The position numbers and the translations under genes are program-made. From Ruminococcus sp. (GTDB taxonomy: Bacteria; Bacillota; Clostridia; Oscillospirales; Ruminococcaceae): a stretch of DNA of 64,000 nucleotides. Below the pieces are notes generated by a model. That model was given only the letters and a program-made list of their open reading frames with translations, did no database searches and was not told the origin of the DNA. Below, piece after piece: positions 34,561-42,586 of this stretch. How positions within the stretch are numbered: position 1 is the stretch's first letter; each line of letters opens with the position of its first letter. The stretch covers positions 28,414-92,413 of the forward strand of contig JAFXVT010000042.1 of NCBI GenBank assembly GCA_017534835.1, given 5' to 3'.

Positions 34561-36132
34561 ATGGAAGAGAACGAGGAGATAATGCGGCTTATACCGAAGC
34601 AGAAGAAGAGCTTCTGGAGACTCATTTTCAGCCGCGTGTTCCTGATATTTCTGCTCCTGATAGTACAGGTAGGCATACTTATCTCGATCTATTTCCTGTT
34701 TACGGAATATCTGCCGGAGGCAAAGGTACTGCTGGTGCTTTTCTCTGTGCTGATGGTGTTCTACCTCTTCAACTGTGATATGGATCAGGCAGCGAAGCTG
34801 ACGTGGCTGATGCTGATAATGCTGTTCCCTGTACCGGGTACTGTGCTGCTGTTCTTAACGCAGCGCGACGTTGGACATATCGCGATAAAGAAGCGTGTCA
34901 TCAGCGCTATCTCGGAATCGAAGGAGATGCTCCCGCTTCACAGTGAGATACTCGAAGAGCCGGAGCTTATTGGTTCGGGTACGGATTCGCTCTTCCGGTT
35001 CATCAACCGCACAGGCTGCTTCCCGATATACAAGAACACGGAAGTGACGTATTTCCCGGTAGGCGAGAAGAAATTCACCGCGCTGATACGCGAGCTCGAA
35101 AAAGCCGAGCGCTTCATCTTTATGGAGTATTTCATCATCGACGAGGGCTATATGTGGGGAAAAGTTCTCGAGATACTCGCGAGAAAGGCTGAGCAGGGCG
35201 TGGACGTCCGCGTTATGTATGACGGGATGTGCGAAATATCGACTCTCACTCACGATTACCCGGAGCGCCTTGCAAAGCTCGGCATCAAGTGCAAGTCATT
35301 TGCCCCGATACTTCCCTTCCTCTCGACCTATTACAACTACCGCGATCACAGAAAGATCCTCGTCATTGACGGAAATGTCGCCTTCAACGGCGGAGTCAAC
35401 CTCGCGGACGAATACATCAATCGGCGTCCGCGGTTCGGACACTGGAAGGACTGCGCCGTTATGCTGCGCGGCGAGGCTGTCCGCAGCTTCACGCTGATGT
35501 TCCTTCAGATGTGGAACCTTTTCGAGGAGAAGCGCAGCTGGGACGACTGGCTGAGCGTGCCGTATTCCGATGATATACGATGCGGCGGCTATGTTATGCC
35601 GTACTGCGACTGTCCGCTCGACGGAGAAAAGGTCGGCGAGACGGTGTATATGGATATTCTCAACCGTGCAACGCGGTACGTTCACATAATGTCGCCCTAC
35701 CTCATACTCGACGGCAAAATGGAATATGCGATAAGGTTCGCAGCCGAGCGCGGCATAGATGTAAGGCTCATACTTCCCGGTATACCGGACAAGAAGGCAG
35801 CATATGCACTTGCCAAGACACATTATGCAGCTCTCGTCAGGGCTGGAGTGAAGATATACGAATACACTCCCGGCTTCGTACACTCAAAGGTGTTTGTATG
35901 CGACGATGAGAAGGCGGTCGTCGGCACGATAAACCTCGATTACCGCAGCCTGTACCACCATTTCGAGTGCGCGACATATATGTACCGCACGGATTGTATC
36001 CCCGACATTGAAAGAGACTTCCTCGAAACGCTTGAAAAATGCCGCAGAGTAACGCCGGAGACTATCAAGCATGAAAAGCTGTTCTACAAGGTGACAGGAG
36101 AGCTGCTGAAGCTCGTTGCACCGCTGTTCTGA
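34561..36132 (+). CDS. cls: Cardiolipin synthase
   Basis: 523 residues. Two to three N-terminal membrane helices (about 22-100) precede two phospholipase D domains, each with an HKD motif: HRKILVIDGNVAFNGGVNLADEYIN (start near 261, cited for its H-x-K-x4-D pattern) and HSKVFVCDDEKAVVGTINLDYRSLYHHFE (near 440; likewise). It joins two phosphatidylglycerols into cardiolipin at the membrane. GAAAGGAAG before ATG 34561 supports the start. It follows the GH5 gene by 53 bases; the functional link to it is probably nil. A bidirectional terminator lies after it. Confidence 0.95.
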   Translation: MEENEEIMRLIPKQKKSFWRLIFSRVFLIFLLLIVQVGILISIYFLFTEYLPEAKVLLVLFSVLMVFYLFNCDMDQAAKLTWLMLIMLFPVPGTVLLFLTQRDVGHIAIKKRVISAISESKEMLPLHSEILEEPELIGSGTDSLFRFINRTGCFPIYKNTEVTYFPVGEKKFTALIRELEKAERFIFMEYFIIDEGYMWGKVLEILARKAEQGVDVRVMYDGMCEISTLTHDYPERLAKLGIKCKSFAPILPFLSTYYNYRDHRKILVIDGNVAFNGGVNLADEYINRRPRFGHWKDCAVMLRGEAVRSFTLMFLQMWNLFEEKRSWDDWLSVPYSDDIRCGGYVMPYCDCPLDGEKVGETVYMDILNRATRYVHIMSPYLILDGKMEYAIRFAAERGIDVRLILPGIPDKKAAYALAKTHYAALVRAGVKIYEYTPGFVHSKVFVCDDEKAVVGTINLDYRSLYHHFECATYMYRTDCIPDIERDFLETLEKCRRVTPETIKHEKLFYKVTGELLKLVAPLF

Positions 36133-36137
36133 CAAAA

Positions 36138-36175
36138 AAAGGACGTCTGAGGCATCATACCTCGGGACGTCCTTT
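36138..36175. terminator. Bidirectional terminator between cls and the acyltransferase gene
   Basis: AAAGGACGTCTGAGG (36138-36152) and CCTCGGGACGTCCTTT (36160-36175). The right arm covers the last codons of the convergent acyltransferase gene. Confidence 0.82.
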
Positions 36176-37249
36176 ATCTTTTCTTTTTGTGATAAGCTTC
36201 GGGAGCTTCATCGCATAGTGCAGCGGCAGATCGGCTGCGAGTGAGAGTCCGAACAGTGAAAGCGTGTAGAACAGGAACATCACCGGCAGCATAGCGGTGA
36301 ATGTGGTCTGAGTGCGTTCGGCATAGCGTGAAGCGAGCCACATTATCCATACAGCATCCTGTGTGTGGATAATGTAGATGCTGAACGAGTGCGGCGCCAG
36401 AAAGCCGATGACCTTGCAGAGGAAAGCAGGCAGCTTCAGCTCGCGGAAGAATATCAGCAGCGACAGCGCCTGAAGCACGACGAGCGGCGAAAGGTAGTTG
36501 CTGAGCGGCTCTATCGGTATATCAGACTTGTAGTAGCCGAGCCAGATGAACACGGTCCCCGCGCAGGTAGCGGCGATGTAGCAGCCGAGAGCAGCCAGCC
36601 GCGGCACTTTGCGGAAGAGGTCGTATTCGCGGACAGCCGCTCCCGCAAGGTACAGCACCGACAGCCACAGCGTACTGTATCCGGATGAGAGCTTGAAAAA
36701 GTTCTTGTCGAAGCCTTCGTCGAAGAACATATACAGAACAGTCGGTATCACCGAGAAAAACACCAGTATAGCGCCGAGGGCGGTATAGACCTGTCTGCGT
36801 TCGAGGTGCTTTATTGCGGCGTTGAGGAAGGGGACGAGAAAGAACATACCGAGATACGCCGTGAAGTACCAGTTTGCGTCGTATGCGAAGGGAAACAGCG
36901 CACGGAGCTTCACGGTATCGGTGATCTCATACCCTCTGTAGAAATGGAACACTATCGGTATCACGATATTGTAGAACGAGACAGTGAAATACAGTCCGGC
37001 AGCGCGTGAGAGCCTGTATTTCGAGTTTATCCCGACATAGCCGGAGATGAGCGCGAAGCCGTTTACCGCGCAGGTAACGGCGAAGAAAAGTCCCATCACG
37101 ACGAAGCCGCGTCTTGGGTAAGCGTCGCGGCAGACGCCGTACATTCCGCCCTTTTGAAGGACGTGGATGCCGACGACGAAAACTGTCATAAGTACACGCA
37201 TAAGGTCGAGACCGTAGTCCCGACCTTGCTTTTTTGTTGTTTCGTTCAT
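36155..37249 (-). CDS. Multi-spanning acyltransferase 3 family protein
   Basis: 364 residues with about ten membrane helices. The family signature is at the N-terminus (GLDLMRVLMTVFVVGIHV, with the catalytic histidine of the R-x10-H pattern), and SFSIYIIHTQDAVWIMW lies near the end. Such proteins move acyl groups, usually acetyl, onto extracellular sugars, teichoic acids or peptidoglycan. The start codon overlaps the stop of sigA, so translation is coupled to the sigma factor gene; no separate promoter is visible. The acceptor is unknown. Confidence 0.82.
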   Translation of the reverse strand: MNETTKKQGRDYGLDLMRVLMTVFVVGIHVLQKGGMYGVCRDAYPRRGFVVMGLFFAVTCAVNGFALISGYVGINSKYRLSRAAGLYFTVSFYNIVIPIVFHFYRGYEITDTVKLRALFPFAYDANWYFTAYLGMFFLVPFLNAAIKHLERRQVYTALGAILVFFSVIPTVLYMFFDEGFDKNFFKLSSGYSTLWLSVLYLAGAAVREYDLFRKVPRLAALGCYIAATCAGTVFIWLGYYKSDIPIEPLSNYLSPLVVLQALSLLIFFRELKLPAFLCKVIGFLAPHSFSIYIIHTQDAVWIMWLASRYAERTQTTFTAMLPVMFLFYTLSLFGLSLAADLPLHYAMKLPKLITKRKDKGRPEV

Positions 37250-38331
37250 CAGTCGAGGAAGTCCTTGACCTTCTTGCTGCGGCTGGGGTGACGGAGCTTG
37301 CGCAGAGCCTTCGCCTCTATCTGGCGGATACGCTCACGTGTGACATCGAAGCGCTGTCCGACCTCTTCAAGAGTGCGTGCCTTGCCGTCCTCAAGACCGA
37401 AGCGGAGCTTGAGCACCTTTGCCTCTCTGTCAGTGAGAGTGTTGAGAACTTCGTTGAGCTGCTCCTTGAGGAGAGTGTGCGAAGCTGCCTCTGCCGGGGC
37501 AGGAGCGTCATCATCGGGGATAAAGTCGCCGAGGTGGCTGTCCTCCTCCTCGCCGATAGGAGTTTCGAGGGAAACGGGGTCCTGAGCCACACGCATTATC
37601 TCGCGCACCTTGTCAACGGGCATATTGAGCTTGTCCGCGATCTCCTCCGGGCTTGGGTCGTGACCGTTCTCGTGGAGGAGCTGGCTGGACACCTTCTTGA
37701 CCTTTGTGATAGTCTCTACCATATGAACAGGGATACGGATAGTTCTTGCCTGATCGGCGATGGCACGTGTGATAGCCTGACGTATCCACCATGTTGCGTA
37801 TGTGGAGAACTTGAAGCCCTTGGTGTAGTCGAACTTTTCAACAGCCTTGATAAGACCGAGGTTGCCTTCCTGTATGAGGTCGAGGAACTGCATACCTCTG
37901 CCGACGTACTTCTTTGCGATACTTACAACGAGTCGGAGGTTAGCCTCGGAAAGGCGCTTCTTTGCGTATTTGTCGCCCTTTGCCATACGCTGTGCGAGCT
38001 CTATTTCCTCTTCAGTCGTGAGGAGGGGGACACGTCCTATCTCCTTGAGGTATATCTTGACAGGGTCGTCGATAGCGATACCCTCGGTGGAGAGTGCCAT
38101 TTCGAGGTCATCGGTGATAGCGGAGTCCATACCGATCTTGAGGTCCGCGTCAACGTTGAGGTCCTCGACGATCTCGATGTTGAGCGATTCGCAGCGGTCA
38201 TAGAAGCTGTTTATCTGGTCAACGTCGAAATCGAGCTCTTCGAGAGCATCGGTTATCTCTTTTGTGGTGAGCTTGCCGTTTGCCTGACCCTGTTCGATGA
38301 GAGAGTCGATAGTGTTCTTTTTTGAATCCAT
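37249..38331 (-). CDS. sigA: RNA polymerase primary sigma factor (sigma-70/SigA)
   Basis: 360 residues, the normal size for Firmicutes. Region 1.1 ([19 protein letters not shown]), region 1.2 ([22 protein letters not shown]), region 2 with the -10 recognition helix ([21 protein letters not shown], cited in part), region 3, and region 4 with [23 protein letters not shown] for the -35 box. It directs housekeeping transcription; the many TTGACA/17/TATAAT promoters in this window fit it. Third gene of dgt-dnaG-sigA-acyltransferase, the Firmicute form of the macromolecular synthesis operon. Confidence 0.97.
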   Translation of the reverse strand: MDSKKNTIDSLIEQGQANGKLTTKEITDALEELDFDVDQINSFYDRCESLNIEIVEDLNVDADLKIGMDSAITDDLEMALSTEGIAIDDPVKIYLKEIGRVPLLTTEEEIELAQRMAKGDKYAKKRLSEANLRLVVSIAKKYVGRGMQFLDLIQEGNLGLIKAVEKFDYTKGFKFSTYATWWIRQAITRAIADQARTIRIPVHMVETITKVKKVSSQLLHENGHDPSPEEIADKLNMPVDKVREIMRVAQDPVSLETPIGEEEDSHLGDFIPDDDAPAPAEAASHTLLKEQLNEVLNTLTDREAKVLKLRFGLEDGKARTLEEVGQRFDVTRERIRQIEAKALRKLRHPSRSKKVKDFLD

Positions 38332-38399
38332 TATGATTCCTCCTGAATTTTCGCTGTATATAAAGGTTTGTGTATGCTTATCCGTGCGAGCGTGTCTGC

Positions 38400-40148
38400 T
38401 CAGTGCTTTTTCTGACTGAAGAGGTCGCGCAGGTCATCGTCGGAAATACTGCCCTTGTCGCCGGAGCTTGTCTTGTGCTTGCGGAGAGCGTCCGCACAGT
38501 CGAGCAAAGCCTTCTCGGTTATTGAGAATTCGCGGTTTGAAGCTGAAATACCGCTTATCCTGCCCATTTCCTGCGGAGTGAATTCGTCGGCGATGAGCGA
38601 GAGAGTGAACCTTTCGCTCTCCTTCATCGCGTTCAGCAGAGCCGTGTAAACGCGCTTGTTGAACGGAGTCACGAATATTTCCGGCGGAGCGGCAGCAGCT
38701 ATCGTTTCGGCTTCCTCGGGACGCCGCAGCAGGTAGGTGATGATAGTTTCCTCAGCCTTCGCCTCCTTGCGGAAGCGTACAGCCTCGGGGTTCACATCGT
38801 CCCTGACGTAGGTGGTCTGAGCCTTGATATTCCGCCATTCTTCCTTTTTTCTGCTGTTGTTTCTCACACGTATCATCTCGCTGATGTGGCTTTTCAGCAC
38901 ATCGGGGGAGATGTCGCACTTTTTTGCTGTACGCGAAATGTAGACCTCGCGTTCGAGCGGCGACTCGATACCGGCAAGTACGCGCGATACACGCTTGAGC
39001 AGCTCGACCTTGCCGCCCTCAGTTTCGAGGTCGAGCCCTTGCTCACAGCGGTCGAGCATAAAGTTGTTGGCATCGTCCGAGCCCTCGATGAGGTTGCGGA
39101 AGCGCTGAGCGCCGAACTTTTTTATGTATTCGTCGGGGTCCTTTGCGCCTTCCATATGGAGTATGCGTGTGCGCAGACCCACGTCCGAGAAGTGGTTTAT
39201 CGCTTTTTGCGTCGCATTCTGACCGGCGCCGTCGCTGTCATATGCGACAACTACCTCGTCGCAGTAGTGGCTGATGAGGCGCGCCTGCTCGGGAGTTATA
39301 GCTGTTCCGAGCGTGGCAACGACATTCTCGAAGCCTGCCTGATTCACGGCGATAACGTCCATATAGCCCTCGCAGAGGATGAGCCGCTTCTGGTCTGAAT
39401 TTTTGGCAAAATTCAGCGAGAAGAGGTTGTTTCCCTTGTCGAATACCGGAGTTGCGCCGGTATTGAGGTATTTCGGCTTGCTGTCATCGAGGACACGTCC
39501 GCCGAAGCCGATGATATTGCCGCGCAGGTCGACTATCGGGAACATCACGCGGTTGCGGAAGAGGTCGTACAGCTTTCCGGTCTTCTGCGAACGACCGCCG
39601 AGCCACGCATCGACTATCTCGTCCTCGGAGTAGCCCTTTGAGCGCAGCAGACCGGTGAGGTCGCTGAATGAGTCGGCTGCGAAGCCGAGACCGTATTTCT
39701 TTATCGTCTGCGGAGTGAGCTTTCGCTTGTTGAAGTATTGCAGGCCAGCCTTGTTTTCGCCCTTTATCAGGTTTGTATAGAAGTGGTTTGCGGCGATGCG
39801 GTTCATCTCATAGATGCGCGTTCTCCGCTGAGCCGAGAGGCTGTTCCTGTCATTCCTTTCGGGGACTTCCATTCCGCTGCGCTCTGCGAGGAGTTTCACA
39901 GCTTCGATGAAATCGAGGTTCTCCGCCTTCATAATGAAGGTTATCACGTCTCCGCCAGCCTGACAGCCGAAGCAGTAGAAGCTCTGCGTATCGGTAAAAA
40001 CTGTGCAGGACGGAGTCTTTTCCGAGTGGAACGGACACGAGCAGACATAGTTTCTGCCGCGTCTGATGAGGTTCACATACGAGCCCATCACTGTTTCTAT
40101 CGGGTTCGCATTTCTGAGTGCGTACAAAAATTCGTCGTTTCTTGCCAT
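38400..40148 (-). CDS. dnaG: DNA primase
   Basis: 582 residues. The CHC2 zinc ribbon ([14 protein letters not shown] then [11 protein letters not shown]) lies at about 40-65, the catalytic core follows, and the TOPRIM domain has [13 protein letters not shown] near 260 and the [10 protein letters not shown] acidic motif. The C-terminal ~150 residues form the helicase-binding region. It makes RNA primers for replication. It starts four bases before the stop-to-start junction with dgt; the sigA gene follows 68 bases downstream. Confidence 0.97.
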   Translation of the reverse strand: MARNDEFLYALRNANPIETVMGSYVNLIRRGRNYVCSCPFHSEKTPSCTVFTDTQSFYCFGCQAGGDVITFIMKAENLDFIEAVKLLAERSGMEVPERNDRNSLSAQRRTRIYEMNRIAANHFYTNLIKGENKAGLQYFNKRKLTPQTIKKYGLGFAADSFSDLTGLLRSKGYSEDEIVDAWLGGRSQKTGKLYDLFRNRVMFPIVDLRGNIIGFGGRVLDDSKPKYLNTGATPVFDKGNNLFSLNFAKNSDQKRLILCEGYMDVIAVNQAGFENVVATLGTAITPEQARLISHYCDEVVVAYDSDGAGQNATQKAINHFSDVGLRTRILHMEGAKDPDEYIKKFGAQRFRNLIEGSDDANNFMLDRCEQGLDLETEGGKVELLKRVSRVLAGIESPLEREVYISRTAKKCDISPDVLKSHISEMIRVRNNSRKKEEWRNIKAQTTYVRDDVNPEAVRFRKEAKAEETIITYLLRRPEEAETIAAAAPPEIFVTPFNKRVYTALLNAMKESERFTLSLIADEFTPQEMGRISGISASNREFSITEKALLDCADALRKHKTSSGDKGSISDDDLRDLFSQKKH

Positions 40149-40152
40149 AGCA

Positions 40153-41148
40153 TCACTTCCAGAATTTCGGTACGAACAGCTCGGTGTAGAGGTCGACAGC
40201 GTAGCCGTCGCTCATTCCCGAGATGTAGTCGCATACAGCTCTGTCCGGGTCATATTTCCGCGCGATCTCGCGGTATTCCTCGGGGAGCTTCTTGGTGTTC
40301 GTGATGAAGTATTCATACAGCTTGCTGATGAGCTGTACAGCCTTGCCCTCCTCCTGCTTCGCGGCAGGGTTGGTGTAGACCTTCTCGAACATAAACTTTT
40401 TCAGGTCATCGTGAGCCCTTCTCACCTTCGGGGAGAAGTCTATTTCAAACGCTCCGTGCTCGATGACTGAGCCGATGAGCGTTGTGATACGCTTGGTCTT
40501 GGTGTTCCCGAGCACTCTCACACAGTCCTGCGGAAGGTCGTTCGGGTCGAGTATCCCTGCGCGGACAGAGTCCTCGATGTCGTGATTTATGTAGGCGATA
40601 GTATCCGCGAGACGGACGATATTGCCCTCTTTTGTAGCGGCGATCCGGTTCGTGTGGCAGAGTATGCCGTCGCGGACGGCAAAGGTCAGATTCAGACCAT
40701 TTCCCTTCTTTTCGAGGTATTCCACGACCCGGACGCTCTGCTCATAGTGCTTGAAGCCGTGGGGACATATCTCGTCGAGGATACGCTCGCCGCAGTGACC
40801 GAAGGGTGAATGGCCGAGGTCGTGCCCGAGCGAGACAGCTTCGGTGAGGTCCTCGTTAAGGCGCATAGCCCGCGCTATAGTGCGTGCTATCTGCGAGACC
40901 TCGAGAGTGTGGGTGAGGCGGGTGCGGTAGTGGTCGCCGACAGGGGAGAGGAACACCTGAGTTTTACGTTTCAGGCGGCGGAACGAATTGCAGTGGAGTA
41001 TACGGTCGCGGTCGCGCTGGAACTCTGTGCGGAACGGGCATTTGTCCTCGTGGCGCTCGCGGTGTATCATCTCCTCGTTCACGCTCGTGCAGGCGAAGCT
41101 GCTGAGGATACCTACCTCAGTTATTTCGTACTGTTCTCTTACTGTCAT
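40153..41148 (-). CDS. dgt: dGTP triphosphohydrolase-like HD protein
   Basis: 331 residues. The HD metal site is visible as RLTHTLEVSQIARTIAR (first His), SLGHDLGHSPFGHCGE (HD pair) and a later D-x-x-AYINHDIED. This matches the short, dgt-like branch found upstream of dnaG in many Clostridia. It is expected to remove triphosphate from dGTP or other dNTPs and so tune dNTP pools. ATG 41148 follows GGGGTG at a good distance; in-frame upstream codons add a segment with no family similarity. First gene of the replication/transcription operon. Confidence 0.9.
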   Translation of the reverse strand: MTVREQYEITEVGILSSFACTSVNEEMIHRERHEDKCPFRTEFQRDRDRILHCNSFRRLKRKTQVFLSPVGDHYRTRLTHTLEVSQIARTIARAMRLNEDLTEAVSLGHDLGHSPFGHCGERILDEICPHGFKHYEQSVRVVEYLEKKGNGLNLTFAVRDGILCHTNRIAATKEGNIVRLADTIAYINHDIEDSVRAGILDPNDLPQDCVRVLGNTKTKRITTLIGSVIEHGAFEIDFSPKVRRAHDDLKKFMFEKVYTNPAAKQEEGKAVQLISKLYEYFITNTKKLPEEYREIARKYDPDRAVCDYISGMSDGYAVDLYTELFVPKFWK

Positions 41149-41235
41149 TCTATCACCCCATATCCGATGCGCTCTGACCGGGCGGAGACGGCACAGCGCC
41201 GTTCCTTGCATATCCGGCTTCTAATATCTTATACT

Positions 41236-41264
41236 GAAAAAACAGAAAAATCCCTTCTGTTTTT
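41236..41264 (-). terminator. Terminator of the YigZ-family gene
   Basis: AAACAGAA and TTCTGTTT arms (about 41240-41262), with T-rich sequence on the minus-strand 3' side. It abuts the stop codon. Confidence 0.6.
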
Positions 41265-41902
41265 CAGAAATTATTTATTACGGAGGAAAAATCCGCATAT
41301 AGCTCGCCCAGATCCTCAAGCTTTGCGGCACCGTTCGTGACCTCGGTGAGCTCATTTGTAAGTGCTTCGAGCTTCTCGGAGAGAACGAGTATCTCAAGCG
41401 AAACGTCGCTCCCGAAGTCGGAGCTGACGGTCATCGTGTCGAATCCGGGGAGGATATAGCTTATCTTGCCGTACATCCCGTAGTCGGCGGAAATATTCAA
41501 TCTGTGACAGAGGCGCATATCCATTATACCGGCAGCATCGCAGGCGAGTGATGCTGCGTGCGAATAGGCGCGGACGAGACCTCCTCCGCCGAGGAGGATG
41601 CCGCCGAAATATCGCGTAACTACGACGCATACATCGGTCAGACCGCGCTTGCGCAGCACATCGAGGACGGGCATACCGGCAGTTCCCTGCGGCTCGCCGT
41701 CGTCGGAATATCGGGAAATATTGTCCTCACGCACGATGTAGGCGTAGACGTTGTGGCGTGCCTTGCGGTGCATGGACTTTATCCTGTTTATGAATTCAAC
41801 AGCCTCGTCACCGGTGCTGACCGGCGAGATATAGCCGATGAATTCGGATTTCTTCTCGGTGAAGGAAGCCTCGGCAGGCTTGGGTATTGTCAGATAGTTC
41901 AT
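41264..41902 (-). CDS. YigZ/IMPACT family protein
   Basis: 212 residues, the normal length for the YigZ/UPF0029 family. The N-terminal domain carries the family signature: KKSEFIGYISPV, HNVYAYIV, YSDDGEPQGTAGMPVLDVL and VVVTRYFGGILLGGGGLVRAYSHAA, cited here by key residues (about 15-125). A C-terminal ferredoxin-like domain (DUF1949) follows (about 140-205). The family is linked to translational regulation through homology to IMPACT/Yih1, but no biochemical role is firm in bacteria. AGGAGGTG stands before the ATG. Confidence 0.9.
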   Translation of the reverse strand: MNYLTIPKPAEASFTEKKSEFIGYISPVSTGDEAVEFINRIKSMHRKARHNVYAYIVREDNISRYSDDGEPQGTAGMPVLDVLRKRGLTDVCVVVTRYFGGILLGGGGLVRAYSHAASLACDAAGIMDMRLCHRLNISADYGMYGKISYILPGFDTMTVSSDFGSDVSLEILVLSEKLEALTNELTEVTNGAAKLEDLGELYADFSSVINNF

Positions 41903-41962
41903 AATGCACCTCCTCGTATCATTCAGTGCGCTGTCCGGAACAGTTTGTTCGCGGCATAGTAG

Positions 41963-41990
41963 GAAAAAAGCCGCTCAGACCGAGCGGCTC
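41963..41990 (-). terminator. Terminator of rpmE
   Basis: GCCGCTC (41970-41976) and GAGCGGC (41982-41988), with a run of T on the minus-strand 3' side. Confidence 0.82.
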
Positions 41991-41995
41991 TTTGA

Positions 41996-42199
41996 TTACT
42001 TATCGAGATTGAAACGCTTCTTGAATCTGTCAACGCGTCCGCCTGTGTCAACAAGCTTCTGCTTGCCGGTGTAGAACGGATGGCACTTAGAGCAGATTTC
42101 AACCTTGATGTTTTCCTTTGTGGACATTGTTTCGATCACGTTACCGCAGTGGCAGGTAATTGTGGTCTTGTACATTGTAGGATGGATTCCCTCTTTCAC
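41996..42199 (-). CDS. rpmE: 50S ribosomal protein L31, zinc-binding type
   Basis: 67 residues starting at a GTG: the protein begins [19 protein letters not shown] after the initiator, exactly where L31 proteins begin, and AGAGGTG lies six bases upstream of this GTG. The in-frame ATG 72 bases earlier would add a non-homologous N-terminal tail. The cysteines in TCHCGN and [11 protein letters not shown] mark the zinc-containing (C+) form rather than the zinc-independent paralogue. The ending VDRFKKRFN is typical. Confidence 0.95.
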   Translation of the reverse strand: MKEGIHPTMYKTTITCHCGNVIETMSTKENIKVEICSKCHPFYTGKQKLVDTGGRVDRFKKRFNLDK

Positions 42200-42289
42200 G
42201 ATTTTCACCTCTTTCGGAGCAATTTCTGTATTATCGTGCAGCCCATCAGTTCCTTTAGACAGTAGTGCCAATATACATTACAGATATAT

Positions 42290-42318
42290 ATTTTATCATA
42301 GACATCACGATTTGTCAA
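42290..42318 (-). promoter_or_regulatory. Promoter of rpmE
   Basis: Minus strand TTGACA (42318-42313), 17 bases, TAAAAT (42295-42290), about 91 bases before the GTG start. The resulting ~85-base leader could hold an L31 autoregulatory site, though none is evident. Confidence 0.82.
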
Positions 42319-42422
42319 GCGTATGAAGATATTTTTATTTGTTTTAATCAGGATAAACTCCGGAGCAGAGGAAAATGGCAGGTGTTCAAGAAAAATTAAA
42401 CGTAAGTTCATATCAGTTTCTA

Positions 42423-42451
42423 TTGCTTTTTTATTTAATATGTGGTATAAT
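42423..42451 (+). promoter_or_regulatory. Promoter of the EAL/beta-helix gene
   Basis: TTGCTT (42423-42428), a 17-base spacer and TATAAT (42446-42451) with TGTGG before it. Transcription should start near 42458, which leaves a 129-base leader. Confidence 0.75.
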
Positions 42452-42457
42452 GACAGA

Positions 42458-42586
42458 GATATAGTATCGTGTTTTTATGCAAGGAAGTGCATTCAGCGGA
42501 TACCCGCCGCTTTCAGAACGGTTTGCTGCATACCGTGAATGCAGCTCCGGCGCGGAGCTCACCCCACCGGCTGAAAAGGAGTGCTT
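42458..42586 (+). promoter_or_regulatory. Structured 5' leader of the EAL/beta-helix gene
   Basis: TGCATTCA (42488-42495) pairs perfectly with TGAATGCA (42536-42543) and encloses two small stems. A second hairpin follows directly: AGCTCCG (42543-42549) with CGGAGCT (42553-42559). AAGGAG (42575-42580) lies 16 bases after it. The sequence does not match the c-di-GMP-I or -II aptamer consensus as I know them. It could be a cis-regulator of translation. Confidence 0.5.

Noticed and set aside
41149-41211. Upstream extension of the dgt-like gene
   Set aside because: The added 21 residues have no family similarity, and the ATG at 41148 has the ribosome site GGGGTG.
42200-42271. Upstream extension of L31 to an ATG
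   Set aside because: It would add 24 residues not found in L31; the GTG with AGAGGTG matches the conserved start KEGIHP.
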